Under the pieces are notes generated by a model that made no database searches, was not told where the DNA came from, and saw only the letters and a program-made list of their open reading frames with translations. Made by a program: the position numbers and the translations under genes. DNA of 64,000 nucleotides from Serripes groenlandicus (Eukaryota > Mollusca > Bivalvia > Cardiida > Cardiidae), in assembly GCA_031761405.1 (NCBI GenBank), contig JASEVX010000013.1:43215425-43279424 (forward strand). Direction: 5' to 3'. This document shows, one piece after another, positions 34,860 through 46,700 of the stretch (the first letter of the stretch is position 1; the number at the start of each line of letters is the position of its first letter).

Positions 34860-35960
34860 TGCATTAGGTCCTGTTTCAGCGAAGTTCGGCAGCTGGCAGT
34901 TTAACCAAGCCAGATTAGGAATTTCCCGAGTATGTCCCGACTTTGTTCGAGGTACATAATATGACCGACAACCTGACACATGTCAGGTGGAAGGCTGCCT
35001 CACAAGCAAAGGTTTTTGAGTTGCAGAATGTACCTGTTGGGATGTTTGGCAAGTCAACAGCAAAACTCCGGCTGTAAATGCCAAGGGAAGGCGCCTAACA
35101 CTGCAAGCTTCACAAACTACGTATACGTGTTTCTGCAGGTCCCGTTTAATAGAATTGCGGCAACTAGTGCAAAACCCAGCTAGAGTAGGAATTTCCGAGT
35201 ATGTCCCGACTTTGCACTGCCTTGTTCGAGTTTCATAATTTAGCTGACAACCTGACATATGTCAGGTGGAATTCCCCATACCAAGCACTTGCTTTTAGTT
35301 GCACAAGGTATCTTGTCGATTGTTTGGCAAGTCAACAACCGGCTGTAAATTATTTGAGTTACAGACAAACGCCGGACTCCTGGCATATGTCATGGGAGGC
35401 ACCTTACACTGATTTCATATTGCTGTAGTTGCCGTTTTCACCGAGTTTGGCAACCGGCCCCTAGAACCCAGCCGGGTTTAGAATTTATAGGGTATGTCCA
35501 CACTTTGCACCCGTCTTGTTCAAATGTAGCTGGCAACCTGACATGTATCAGGTGGAAACGCCCCATCATTGACTTTGGGTTGCACTTGGTACCTTTCAGC
35601 CGAGTTGTGGCAGGTGGCTTTCAATCAAGCGGAAGCCAAACTCCGGCGTTATGCTGCTCGATTTACAGACTTTAGCGCTAACTTAACATGTTTCAGGGAA
35701 AGGCTCCGAACTCTAGCTTCAAGTTGCACTAGTTGCTGTATCCCTAGTTCCGGCAGTCGGATATCAAAACCAAGCCGGAGTTTGGCTGACAGAGTAATTC
35801 TCACGGTTGATTTTGCATGTATATTATTAGAGAAAGATGCACGCACGCATATCAAGTGCAATCGCTTGTGGTTGCACTAGTTACCGTCATAGCGAGTTTC
35901 CTCAGTCGGTAGCAAAATTCAGACATAATTTTCAGAGAAGCCGGCGCGACGGCTTTTTCT
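34860..35960. repeat. Decayed ~270-290-bp tandem repeat, 3-4 units
   Basis: GTATGTCCCGACTTTG-like motifs occur at 34930, 35199 and 35492. Each unit also has GACAACCTGACA.ATGTCAGG and a TTTGGCAAGTCAACA.C phrase. Confidence 0.7.
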
Positions 35961-36739
35961 GCTAGGTAGAACAGCCGATGAAGTCGCAACTACGGCTATT
36001 ACTACTAGTTGATACAGTCGGAGTAGTCGGACCTCCGGCTGTTCCGAATGGTAAATACAGCCAACTGGAAAAGCCATGATACGTCAAATCAAGAAAGTTG
36101 AAGTTATAAAATGACGCCAATAACAATTTCATGTACACAACGTGAATAAAAATCTTTGTTCGTGGTAATTTAAGTGTTTATTTTATCACCTGTTGTATTG
36201 GATAAGATAACTATGGTACGTTTAACATTACTGTTGTCATACCAGGGCATTATCTGTATTACTGGTTAATTTATCCTGACACCGGTTCCCTTGGTGTAAT
36301 GCCTCCACCGCAGTCTTGACCGTCACGGAGGGGGTCCACTTTTTGCATGTTTAAACTAATTGTTCTGACTGGGGATCGAATCCGAACGCACAGATCATTC
36401 ATATACAAGCTCATTAAGAGATATATATGTATGTTTAGTGATATTGCTTTCGATTCTGTTCATTTTGAAACTGTTTTGTTAGAAAGAAAATTGTCAGTTG
36501 CTTAGTAAGTAGCTCCTGTATATTGTGGTAGAAGCAGCAAAAGTGAGAGAAAACAGACTTACCGTAAATTTATCCCTTCTCGTCCGATTTACGCCCCTCG
36601 TTACATTTCCTGACGTCTATTCACCACAATCTAGTCACATGAAGATTAGCTTACATGTATATAGATAACGTGATCAAACGTCAGCTATCCTGGGTTCAAA
36701 ATGTGATCCGTTAGTCTGACTATTATATTACTGGTTACC

Positions 36740-36985
36740 TGTTTAGTTGATTGGTGTTTTTCGGTCGCTTTCAACAATTGTTTAGACAAATCTCGGCATT
36801 TCCTGTATAAGTTACCAGTACCAGTACTACTGGTTCATTTACCTGACACCAGCCAGTCAGCCGTAATGCTAACCCCGCAACCCTGAGTACCAATGATGGC
36901 AGACATTACTACCATCTTTAAAGTATTTGGTATGACCCGGCCGGGCATCGAATTGCACTTGAGGCGAAAGTCGAAAGTTACCTGT
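36740..36985 (-). mobile_element. SINE of the second type
   Basis: TTGGTGTTTTTCGGTCGCTTTC, TACTACTGGTTCATTTACC, AGCCAGTCAGCCGTAATGC and GACCCGGCCGGGCATCGAAT occur in the family order; the head is at the right end. Confidence 0.65.
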
Positions 36986-37439
36986 TTATATAGAAGTACA
37001 TATTTATGATGAGAACTAAATGAAAACGTTGACATAACTACACCTTATAGAACGAGTTGGGTTTATATAACAATTTAGCATTTTGATATAACAACGAGCT
37101 AGTACTTAATCATCTCTTAAGCGAGTAAGTTGTAATGTGATATCCTATGTTATTGATATCACTGTATTCGACAAAGGTAGTTACTGTACCTCCGATCACG
37201 CCCATAGACTTAATAAATATATTGCCATTTCATATCAAAACATCACATTTAATATGGAATCAAATTATTGGGAAAAGTTAACTGCATTAAAATGAATATA
37301 ACCACATATTAAACATATTTCTGTCTAGACAGAATTAATAGATCATCTTTTAATAGAAAGTTTCACTTGGGGTTTGCCCTTTAGCATGTATTGATACCAG
37401 CTTCGATTTAATTCCAATGCAACTAATCAATGGATGATA

Positions 37440-37980
37440 GTGACTCATCCGATACCTATCATGAATGTAAAGCGTTAAACACATTCGTTATTTACACAAG
37501 TCTGGTCCCAATATGTAATCAGGACTGATATTTGGGAATATTTATCGACCATGGACGCTCGAGTATCTTACACCGCAATACAACTAGATTAATTCAAATG
37601 TATCATCTGATGCCTATCAATGATATTGAGGATAAATCACGTTCCAAAAGTTTGATTTACGCACGTCTGGTCAAAGGCAATATTCAGATTTTTTCAAACA
37701 ATACTGATTCAGGTGAGTCAGGTCTTAACGAGCTGTCTCACCTGAAATCAGCATTGTTTGCCTTTTAGTTATCAAAATAGTACAAACTTTAATTACATGA
37801 GAAATAGAGACGCCCGATTTTGAACATGGAAGAGTCTACTTTAAACAATTCGGCGCTGAAAGAGTTAATCCGTTATCGTGAAGGATATCAGGGTAATTTA
37901 TGAACGTTGACAGTATAACTCCTTTAAATACTATGTGTAATCCACAGGGATGTAAACATTGAGCATATTCTAAAATGGTG
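37440..37980. other. Duplicate of 16560-17100, no gene
   Basis: Carries one 157-bp-type unit and the empty site of the retroposon at 16713. A 78-codon frame (37532-37768) lies across duplicated non-coding sequence and is not supported. Confidence 0.55.
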
Positions 37981-38099
37981 ACTTTAACAACGAATATCTG
38001 TACTTATTAAAAGGATAATTCTTTTAATTGCATGCGCATCCTGTTTATTATATACCTGCACATTTCACGGCACAAATACCTGCAGATGGTTATGCGTAC

Positions 38100-38632
38100 A
38101 TGGATGCCGATTGACTGTTTTTAGCAGAGTGTCTCACGGTCAGATCAGACTTAATGGATATACTGCCTGGTCTGGATCTATATTGAGAGTAAATACGTTT
38201 TGGTTGGTTTTCTCAGAGCGCGGTATGATCGGATATGCAGGTTGATCTTGTTCTATACTGGCGATACGTGCATATTGATTGGTTTTCGCAGAGCGTTGCA
38301 CGGACATATGAGATTAAACAGATCTGCTGGCTGATCTGGGTCTATACGGACAGCAAATGTTTTTGCAGAGTGCCGTACGGTCAGATTAGAGTGAACCGAT
38401 ATACTGTCAGATCTCGATCTATACTGGCAGTAAATGTATATTGGTTGGTTTTCGCAGGACTCATCAGGATCAGATCAGACTGAAAGGATGTACTGGCTGA
38501 TCTGGTTCTGAATTCTCAGTAAATGTATCTTGGTTCGTTTTCGCAGAGCTCATCACGGTCGGATCAAACTTAACGGCTGTACTGGCTGATCTGGATCTAA
38601 ATTGTCAGTAAATGTAATTATATATTAACAAT
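38100..38632. repeat. 89-bp minisatellite, first block (~6 units)
   Basis: Units carry TTGGTTGGTTTTCGCAGAG, GGTCAGATCAGACT.AA.GGAT and CTGGCTGATCTGG. It is separated from the main array by a retroposon-like tail, a SINE and two satellite units. Confidence 0.85.
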
Positions 38633-38639
38633 GCATGTA

Positions 38640-38714
38640 TTTAATGTTATTCTTGATGCACAATATGTGTAACTGTGAGAAATAAAGATACTGTTCTGTT
38701 CTGTTCTGGTAACG
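38640..38714 (+). mobile_element. Retroposon-like tail
   Basis: AACTGTGAGAAATAAAGATA followed by CTGTTCTGTTCTGTTCTGG: an AATAAA with a short pentamer tail, typical of a non-LTR 3' end. No coding part. Confidence 0.45.
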
Positions 38715-38734
38715 ACAGGGCTACATGTATCAAT

Positions 38735-38936
38735 CCTTGCATCGTGAGTTCGAACCTCGGCTTGGCCATTCATTATTTTATATCAATGGGCTAAAAACTA
38801 TACATATTAGGACGTAGCCAGCTGCCTGTGAGGAATACTGTGCAGGAAAGCCAGAAAACACACGTTTGGAAAATTTGCCGCCGTGATATAACTGAATTTC
38901 CATCGAAAAACGGCGTTAAAATCGAATCAATCAATC
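38735..38936 (+). mobile_element. Partial tRNA-derived SINE
   Basis: GTGAGTTCGAACCTCGGCTTGG (B-box region), GCCGCCGTGATATAACTGAA, AAACGGCGTTAAAATCG and AATCAATCAATC. The head is diverged and the middle is deleted. Confidence 0.7.
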
Positions 38937-39060
38937 TTGTCTACATTTTGAATGCTATCAGTATGTTCCTGTGCTCGATGTAAATGTGTAGAATATTCTA
39001 AATTTCAAAGTAGAATAATAATGGTTGGTGAATATTTGCCCTATCCGAAAACTTGCTCAT

Positions 39061-39430
39061 GGCGCAATTGCTCGTTAGGGTACTAAAGCAATGTATTGTG
39101 GGCTGATTGGATGAGTATATGAATACTAACGTGCCAGTCGACCGGCTTTTGTGCAAGACTACAACCTAGGATTAGTAGTCAGGACATACAGAGTGTAACT
39201 ATACACTTTTCGGGTAATCGGGAAGTCGTTTGCGGGGTCAGTGCAACTATAAGTGAGTGTTTGGTGTCCAAATACCCTAATAGTGGAAATAGTGATTCTC
39301 GTCCAAAACGGTGCCAGTCGACCGGTTTTAGTGCAAGACTACAACCTACGACCTGTAAAGTGCAACAATACACTTTGCGAGGTCGGGAAGTCGTATGCGT
39401 CGTCAGTACAACTATAATTGATTGTTTTTT
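39061..39430. repeat. 180-bp satellite, ~2 units
   Basis: GTGCCAGTCGACCGG starts at 39131 and 39311, exactly 180 bp apart. AACTATACACTTT and GTCAGTGCAACTATAAGTGA complete the unit. Same satellite as 61690-62510. Confidence 0.88.
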
Positions 39431-41507
39431 TCCAGAGTGCCACACGGTTAGATACGACTGAACAAAGTACAGCCTGGTTTGGTCTATACTGTCAGTAAAT
39501 GTCTAAAAAACGGTTTTCAAAGAGCACCGCACTGTCTGAAAAGACTGAACGGATGTGTCGGCTGATATTGGTATATACTAGCAGTAAATGCATATTGGTT
39601 GGTTTTTAACAGATTGCAGCATGGTCTGATAAGACTAAACAGATGCTCTGACCGATCTGGGTCCATACTGACAGTAAATGCGTTTTGGTTGGATTTCGCA
39701 GAGCGCTGCACGGTCGGATGAGATTGAACATATCTGCTAGCTGATTTGGGTCTAGTCTATTGCTTTGATTTCGCAGAGCGCCATACAGTCAATTCAGACT
39801 GAACAGATGTCCTGGCTGATATGGCTCTATACTGTCAGTAAATGTCTATAAAATGATTTTCAAAGAGCGCCACACGGTCTGAAAAGACTGAACGGATGTG
39901 TAGGCTGATATGGGTATATACTGATAGTAAATGAGTACTGGTTGGTTTTCGCAGAGCGCCATACGGTCAATTCAGAATGAACAGATGTACATGCTGATCT
40001 GGTTCTATACTGTCAGTAAATGCGTATTAGGTGGTTTTCGCTGAGCACCGTACGGTCATATCAAACTGAACTGACGTGCTGTATGAATTCGGTATATATT
40101 GTCATTACATGTTTATTGGTTTGTTTTCGCAGAGCTCATCATGATCGGATCAGACTGAACGGATATACTTATTGATCTGAGTGTATACTGGCAGTAAATG
40201 CCTATTAGTTGGTTTTTGCAGGGCGTCGCACGGTCAGGTGAGACTTAACAGATGTTCTGGATGTATTCTTGCAGCAAATGCATATTGGTTGGTTTTCGCA
40301 CTGTGACGCATGGTCGGATCAGACTGAAGGGATATGCTGGCTCATTTTGCTCTGTACTGTCAGTAAATATATATTGGATGGTTTTCGCAGAGCGCCACCC
40401 GGTCAGATCAGACTGAACAAATACACTGGCTGACCTTGTTATTGACTTCAGTAAATGTATACTGGTTGGTTTTCGCAGAGGGCTGCATGATCAGATCAGA
40501 CTAAACGGATGCACCGGCTGATCTGGTTATTGAATTCAGTAAATGTCTATTGGTTGGCTTTCGCGGAGGGTCGCATGGTCGGATCAGACTGAACGGATAT
40601 ATTTGCTGATAAACTAGCAGTAAATGCCTATAGGTCAGAATTTTCGCAGAGTGGCCCATTGTCGGATCAGACTGAGCGGATGTGCCGACTGTTCTGAGTC
40701 TATACAGGCAATAAATGCCTATTGGTTGGTTTTCGAGGAGCGCCGCTCATATATTTGGTAAAGTGAATTTCTAACCGTCATATAACCTTACCTTTACCTA
40801 GTGTCTATACTGGCAGTAACTACCTATTGGTTGGCTTTCACAGAGTGCCACACGTTCGGATCAGACTGAACGGATGTGCAGGCTGATCTGGGTCTATTCT
40901 GGCTGTAAACACCTATTGGTTGGTTAACGTAGAGCGCCGCTCATATATTTGGTAAAGTGAATATCTAACCGTCATATAACCTAACATTTACAAAGAGTCT
41001 ATGCTGGCAGTAAATGCCTATTAGTTGACATTCACAGAATGCCACAAGTTCGGATCTTACTGAACGGATGTGTTTGCTGATCTGAGTCTATACTGAAGGT
41101 AAATGACTGGTTTACGTAGAACGCCGCTCATATAATTGGTAAAGTGAATATCTAACCGTCATATAACCTAACATTTACCTAATGTCAGTAAATGCCTAAT
41201 GGTTGGCTTTCACAGTGCCACACGTTCGGATCAGGCTAAACGGAATGTGTTGGCTGATCTGGTCTATACCGAAAGTAAATGCCTATATGTTGGTTCTTGC
41301 AGAACGCCACGAGATCAGATCAGACAAAACAGATGTGCAGGCTGGTCTGTGTCCATACTGGCAGTATATACTTATATGTTGGTTCTTGCAGAACGCCACC
41401 AGATCAGATCAGACTGAACGGATGTGCTAGCTGATCCGAGTCTATACTGGCAGTAAATGCCTATTGGTTGGTTTTCGCAGAGGGTCGCATGGTCAGATCA
41501 GACAATA
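39431..41507. repeat. 89-bp minisatellite, main array (~22 units)
   Basis: Tandem units of TATTGGTTGGTTTTCGCAG, AGCGCCGCACGGTCGGATCA, GACTGAACGGATGTGCTGGC and TGATCTGGGTCTATACTGGC. From about 40740 some units carry an extra segment with GGTAAAGTGAATATCTAACC (three times), giving a longer higher-order unit. It abuts the gene B 3' flank. Confidence 0.93.
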
Positions 41508-42355
41508 ATGCATGTACACAGTTAAGTATGGGGATTTAATAGTGCACATAACTGAAGTAACACAGAGAAAATATAGAATTACTGCATGTACACAGTTAAC
41601 TATGGGGATATCTCAGATCCGTTTCCATCGTGCACAGACAAATATAAAATTACTGCATGTATACAGTTAAGTAAGGGGATATCACATAAACATTTCCTTC
41701 CCGCAAATAACTATATCAGCACACGCAAAAGGCATGTAAACCGTTAAGAAAGGGGATATGACAGAACGGTTTTTTTTCGTCACATAACTTTTAAATAATT
41801 ACACTGACATAAACTTATATAAAGAATAATGTGTATTTCTTTCTAAATATAAAACGCTCAGTTTGATAGTTTTAAAAATGTGCTTCTATTCAAATCTAAT
41901 ATATTGTCATTACAAACATGCCAGGTATATATATATAAAAGTATATTCATAATGAAGGATTTGCATTTTATTTGTATTTACACAGTACTGCTATTCACAG
42001 TTAATATCAAAATCACTTATTGAACTGTGCCTTCCGAAAACCAACCTTAACGTTAGTATTACAGATGTGGTAAAAGGCTTGTCTGGGGCTGGCTATCTAG
42101 ATCTTCACTGGTAGCAAATGCCTAACGTGTTGTTTTTTCGAAGAGACTCCATCAATTACACTTTATGAACAAACATAGGTTATGATGAAACTGCATTATG
42201 AATTTTATTTACAATGTTGTTTTAATTACAGTTGGTGGTTACAACTACTTTTATTTTTGAATCGGATATCTCGATACACGCAGCAACATTAAGGCGTATC
42301 AAAGGGTCTGAATGACTACATTTTTAGACATTGTACCAGATGTTTAGTTTTAATT
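41508..42355. repeat. Gene B 3' flank, shared with genes A and C
   Basis: Contains ~85-bp repeats (41510-41760) as in 18535-18850, AAAAGGCTTGTCTGG.GCTGGC shared with 61332, and TCGATACACGCAGCAACA shared with 18890. Confidence 0.8.
42250..42255 (-). terminator. Candidate polyadenylation signal of gene B
   Basis: AATAAA on the minus strand (TTTATT on plus) about 105 nt after the gene B stop. A second AATAAA lies at 42204-42209. Position is plausible for a short 3' UTR. Confidence 0.4.
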
Positions 42356-42359
42356 GAGT

Positions 42360-44069
42360 TTAAACACCAAGGGTGATGTCCAACACTGTCCTATACTGTC
42401 CTATAACGAGTGTCTTATCACTGGGTCTGTACGCCAGACAATAAGGCATTTTAATTCCATCCTTAGATGTTAAGATAACCTTCTGCTTGGTACCGTCACT
42501 ATTCACCACGTGTAGATTGTTAGACGTATATCCACACACCATGAAGTTGTTATACGAGTCAAACAACACACCTTTACTACCACTAAGCTGACTGTCAGAA
42601 TATGTATACAGTGTAGTTCCAATGCTGTCATAACAATGCACGCCATTTGGGAACGTACTAACAACGATTCTGTCCCCGGCACTGTTGACAGCTAGGTAGC
42701 GAGGATGTCCCTGACTAACGTTAAACGTGTTCACAGTATCACCAGTCATTGTCAGTATCTTAACGGTTCCCCCTTGTCCTATATTATCATAGCACGTGAC
42801 GTATATTCTATCATTTTTACAGTCAACACCCCAACAATTAATTCCGACTGGAATTGTTTTACCCTTCGCAATGGCCCCGGAAACATTCAAGAATTGAAGA
42901 CATTTTCCCTTTCGTTGACTCACGATGACCTGGTTCTCGGAAACAACGGCCACATCCCAAACATGGTCAATTTTCATCTCGTGTTGTATTTGAAAGTCTT
43001 CTGAAAAGACTTTGACCAACTGACTGTTATTACCTTCACAAACGACTAATCGCCCGTCTGACATAAACACGCATCCCGAGACATAACTTGTTGACCCAAT
43101 AGTAATGTCTCTCCTTGTCAACGATGCTATTTTCTGAAAACAGATTTGAGAATCATCAGTTGAAATTTTCTGAACACAGATACTTGGATCATCTGTTTTG
43201 AACGTACCCATTGAGGTTACTTCTGACATTAAGGTTACGAGATGGTCAGACTTGTGAAATTCTAACTTGGCTGGTTTTATTTCCTTCAGTATGTCGTCTT
43301 TCGCTTCTTTCCCTTCGTCGAGTTTGTGTTTCTCTTTCTTCATAAGGACAAACGCTGCTTCTTGATCTTCATTGTCCAGACATTCAAAACAATCAATAGT
43401 TTCTTTTATTTGGTCGCTCATTTCGTTTGTTGCTTTAATGTCGTTTTCAGTTTTAGTCGTTAGCTTCTCTTCTATGTCATAAATATTATCCTCCATATCT
43501 TTCGCCAATTTCTCAATCCATTCAATGACTTTTGTTTTCAATTCAATAACGTCCTGTTTGGATTTCTCGCAGCACTTCATTATCTGTCGTTTATCCCTTT
43601 CTCTTAAATCTTTAAGTTCTATGATCTCTGTACCTAAAGACCTGATCTTCTCTAAAAATAATTCAACGTCGGATTTTGTCTTTGCTCCGCGTACAACCTC
43701 TTTCAACCCCTTGACTTCACATCGTCTGTGTTTAAGTGTGCTGCAACGGGAACATATGGCTACATCATGACTTACACATAACAGTGTTAGGGTGTCTGCA
43801 TCATGCACTGTGCATCTCATGACTGAAGAAATCAGTGCGTTCTGTTTAATTGACCTCCTCTTCGACACGTCGAATGGTTTAAGCTCATGCTTCCGTGTAG
43901 CTCTAAAACGTCGGTGGACTTCTTCACATGTATCGCATAGATATTCTGAACAGACCTGACAGAAAGTCCCTGCTTGTGTTTGTACTCCTCCGAAATTACA
44001 AGGATCACACATCCTTGTAGGGTCTTCGTCTGACAGGTTAGTTTGTTCAGCAATATTGGCATCAGCCAT
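42360..44069 (-). CDS. Gene B: RING-less TRIM-like B-box / coiled-coil / beta-propeller protein
   Basis: A single open reading frame of 569 residues with no intron in the coding part. Residues 21-61 form a first B-box-like zinc site (C21, C24, C37, C40, C45, C48, H52, H61). Residues 86-117 form a second (C86, H89, C98, H101, C106, C109, H114, C117). Residues of about 125-265 are charged and heptad-like (coiled coil). From about 322 to the end there are repeated hydrophobic blade-like segments, as in the NHL or WD-like propellers of bivalve TRIM2/3/56/71-like proteins. No RING precedes the B-boxes, so ubiquitin-ligase activity should not be assumed; a scaffold or immune-type role is inferred from the family. 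The ATG has a good context (A at -3, G at +4) and matches the paralogue at 20653. Compared with that paralogue there is a six-residue insertion (SICVQK, 296-301), and the last ten residues are altered by a 10-bp tandem duplication at 42385-42404. Confidence 0.9.
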   Translation of the reverse strand: MADANIAEQTNLSDEDPTRMCDPCNFGGVQTQAGTFCQVCSEYLCDTCEEVHRRFRATRKHELKPFDVSKRRSIKQNALISSVMRCTVHDADTLTLLCVSHDVAICSRCSTLKHRRCEVKGLKEVVRGAKTKSDVELFLEKIRSLGTEIIELKDLRERDKRQIMKCCEKSKQDVIELKTKVIEWIEKLAKDMEDNIYDIEEKLTTKTENDIKATNEMSDQIKETIDCFECLDNEDQEAAFVLMKKEKHKLDEGKEAKDDILKEIKPAKLEFHKSDHLVTLMSEVTSMGTFKTDDPSICVQKISTDDSQICFQKIASLTRRDITIGSTSYVSGCVFMSDGRLVVCEGNNSQLVKVFSEDFQIQHEMKIDHVWDVAVVSENQVIVSQRKGKCLQFLNVSGAIAKGKTIPVGINCWGVDCKNDRIYVTCYDNIGQGGTVKILTMTGDTVNTFNVSQGHPRYLAVNSAGDRIVVSTFPNGVHCYDSIGTTLYTYSDSQLSGSKGVLFDSYNNFMVCGYTSNNLHVVNSDGTKQKVILTSKDGIKMPYCLAYRPSDKTLVIGQYRTVLDITLGV

Positions 44070-44081
44070 TTTCTCTAGAGT

Positions 44082-44084
44082 CTG
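44082..44084 (-). other. Candidate 3' splice acceptor upstream of gene B start
   Basis: The minus strand reads TTTAATTCTATTTCAG followed by 12 nt and the ATG. The pyrimidine-rich run and CAG, matched in position in gene A, support a 5'-UTR intron. The first exon was not found. Confidence 0.5.
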
Positions 44085-44170
44085 AAATAGAATTAAACAA
44101 GTCTGTAAGATTATTATGAATAATTATTATTATTTAGTATAAAATTGGGTAAATAAGGTATACCTACCAT

Positions 44171-44440
44171 TGATTGATTGATTGATTGATTGATTGGGGC
44201 TTAACGTCGTTTTCAACAATTTTTAGTCATATCACAGCGGCCAGTTCACCTACTTGTGTTTTTCTTAGCTTTCTCAGTAGTCCACACTACATACTTTCCA
44301 AGTAACTGGCTGAATTTTCACATAGACTGTTATCCCATTGGAGAAAGACGAATGACGCTTGTCACATTGACTTTTGTCAAACGTCGGAAAAAATGTTGGC
44401 CGAGCTGGGTTGCGAACTCACAATCCCTGGATTGACAGCC
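44171..44440 (-). mobile_element. SINE truncated inside its tRNA head
   Basis: Tail (TGATTGATTGATTGATTG), 3' module, middle and the beginning of the head up to GGATTGACAGCC, where the 42-bp array begins. The A-box is missing. Confidence 0.8.
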
Positions 44441-45366
44441 AATATTTGCCGGTTAATATTTCTTATTAAGCTTCCAACCCCGATGTTTGCCAGTTAATAT
44501 ATATTATTAAGCTTCCAACCCCGATGTTTGCCAGTTAGTATATCTGATTAAGCTACACAACCTAATATTTACAGGTACAATCTCCTATTGAGCTTCCAAA
44601 CCCAATATATGCCGGTTGATATATCTTATTAAGCTACACAACCTATTATTTACAGGTTAAAACTCCTATTGAGCTTCCAAACCCAACATATGCCGGTTAA
44701 TATCTCTCATTAAGCTACACAACCTAATATTTACAGGTTAAATCTCCTATTACGCATCCAAACCCAACATATGCAGGTTGATATCTCTCATTAAGCTACA
44801 CAACCTAATATTTACAGGTTAAATCTCCTATTACGGGTCCAAACCCAATATATGCCGGTTAATATCTCTTATTAAGGTTACAAACCTAATATTTGTCAGT
44901 TAATATATCTAATTATGCTTCTAAACTTCCAAACACAATATTCGCCGCGGTTAATATCTCTTACCAAGGATCAAAACCGAATATTTGCCGGTTAATATCT
45001 CTTATTACGCTTCCAACCGCAATATTTTATGGTAAACATCTATTATTAAGCATCCAATCCCAATATTTGCCGGTTAATATCTGTCTTACTTAGCTTCAAA
45101 CCCAATATTTGCCGGTTAATATCTCTCTTATTAAGAAACCAAACCTGATCTTTGCCTGTTAATACCTCTTATTGAGCTACGAAAAGCAATATTTGCCGGT
45201 TAACATCTCATATAAAGCTTCAAAACCCGATATTTGCCGGTTAATATCGGTCTTACTAAGCTTCCAAACCCGACAATTGCCGGTTAATATCTCTTATGAA
45301 GCTTCCAATACCAATATTTGTCGCTTAATATCTCTAAATAAGCTACTAAACATATATGTGTGACGT
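44441..45366. repeat. ~42-bp minisatellite, ~22 units
   Basis: Units of AATATTTGCCGGTTAATATC, TCTTATTAAGCTTCCAAACC, 41-43 bp apart (44448, 44489, 44530). A sub-lineage has CTACACAACCTAATATTTAC. It lies directly behind the truncated SINE and upstream of gene B. Confidence 0.92.
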
Positions 45367-45761
45367 GTCGGTCAATATCTGTTTCATTACGGTTCTAACC
45401 CTTTCCCGCTGAATTCCAACAACTGCTCCCATTACTATCGTGTACATATAGCATACTCTTATACATTTTTGAAGCCCCTTGTTGCTAGATATTGATACCT
45501 GAGTTGTAATCCGTATACACACATATAAGAGTGCACGAACGTTTTGGCTAATATCGGTCTTAATTGTTAAAGTCGCATATTTCCTAATATGTACAAATGT
45601 TGTTTAAAAGTCGCGTAAAACAGTTAAACGGAATAGGGAAGGACCTCCGATAGTTCGTTACTGTGAGATGATTCATTAAAGCACTAAATGTGGCTTTTAT
45701 TTACTAAGCTGAAGTTAAAAAGGCCTTATCTACCGCTTTTGTCACTTGATGTTTAAAACAT

Positions 45762-45950
45762 TAAAACAAGAGCTGTCCGTTATACACGTTATAATGCACG
45801 CTCGCCTTTTTTTTTTAAAGCTTGCCAATAAAACAAAAAAAGTTTGCAGTAAAAGGCAGAATAAAAATCTCTGTTTTTGTTACAGTGTTAACAAGGGCAA
45901 TAATCAGCAAGATATCAAGTCAAGATTAAAAACAAATCTCTAACATAGTT
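45762..45950 (+). mobile_element. Fragment of an AACAAGAGCTGTC element
   Basis: TAAAACAAGAGCTGTCCGT and the following GCACGCTCGCC match the start of the elements at 7352 and 26662. The core is absent. Confidence 0.45.
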
Positions 45951-46019
45951 ACCTTCTCCTGTCAATAATTGAATTTTATCCTTTTCCAACAATAGTTTCC
46001 ATTTTATATAGTTAATCAT

Positions 46020-46700
46020 TTATTATCATATGATGTTGTTCATGATGATATAATAATGTTGTTGGTGTAATTGATGACTCGACTAAGCGATAACCTACCG
46101 TTTATACGGTTATATCTGTATACTCAAATATATCGATAACTCGCATACATTAAGCATGAAGAAGAATACGTGTGCATTGACAAGACCCGATCTTCCGCGG
46201 TGTATACGTGTTGACCTATGTAGATGTAAACATGTCTGTTTCGTACATTGCCTGACTTCAATAGTTTTATCAAAAATTATCTTTCATTATAATAAAAAAA
46301 GTACGACATATATAAACGTACGAACATACATGTTAAACAATTATTCCGTGTAGAAAATCGATCACAATGCCTTCACAAAAGTTTAAGATTAATAGTTCGT
46401 GTCCTAGTTTAATCGTGAAATACTTCCGCATTTTTGGTAGATCCAATTACACTAAATACACCTGCGTTATAATATATTAGAACAAAAAGCTGCTTTTCCT
46501 TTTACACGAGTTTAAACTTGTAGCTGGTTGCATATTAATATATGTTAATAAACGATGTACATGTATGTGTATATGTGATGTAGCGAATGTATTTGAATGA
46601 ATGATTTTGTGAGAATTTTGATTTCGCGTAAAGTATAAGGAGGAAAATACAAGTTGCGATGCACAACCGATGTATGATGAGTTGATAGACACTGTAAGGA
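46020..46700. other. Upstream region of gene B displaced by insertions
   Basis: Matches 20840-21395 and continues past the position of the 21396 SINE. The 44171-46010 insertions separate it from the gene. Confidence 0.55.

Larger units (their letters stand above)
34080..37440. repeat. Segmental duplication, right copy (partner 12250-15480)
   Basis: Same order as the partner: CCGGAGTATCAA, CGGCAGGGATATTG, SINE, decayed 270-bp repeat, second-type SINE, CTTAAGCGAGTAAGTTGTAA and the TCTGTCTAGACAGA region. Confidence 0.8.

Noticed and set aside
35569..35880. 103-codon plus-strand frame
   Set aside because: Lies in the decayed 270-bp repeat; the frame is not conserved in the other units or in the 7.5-8.3 kb copy.
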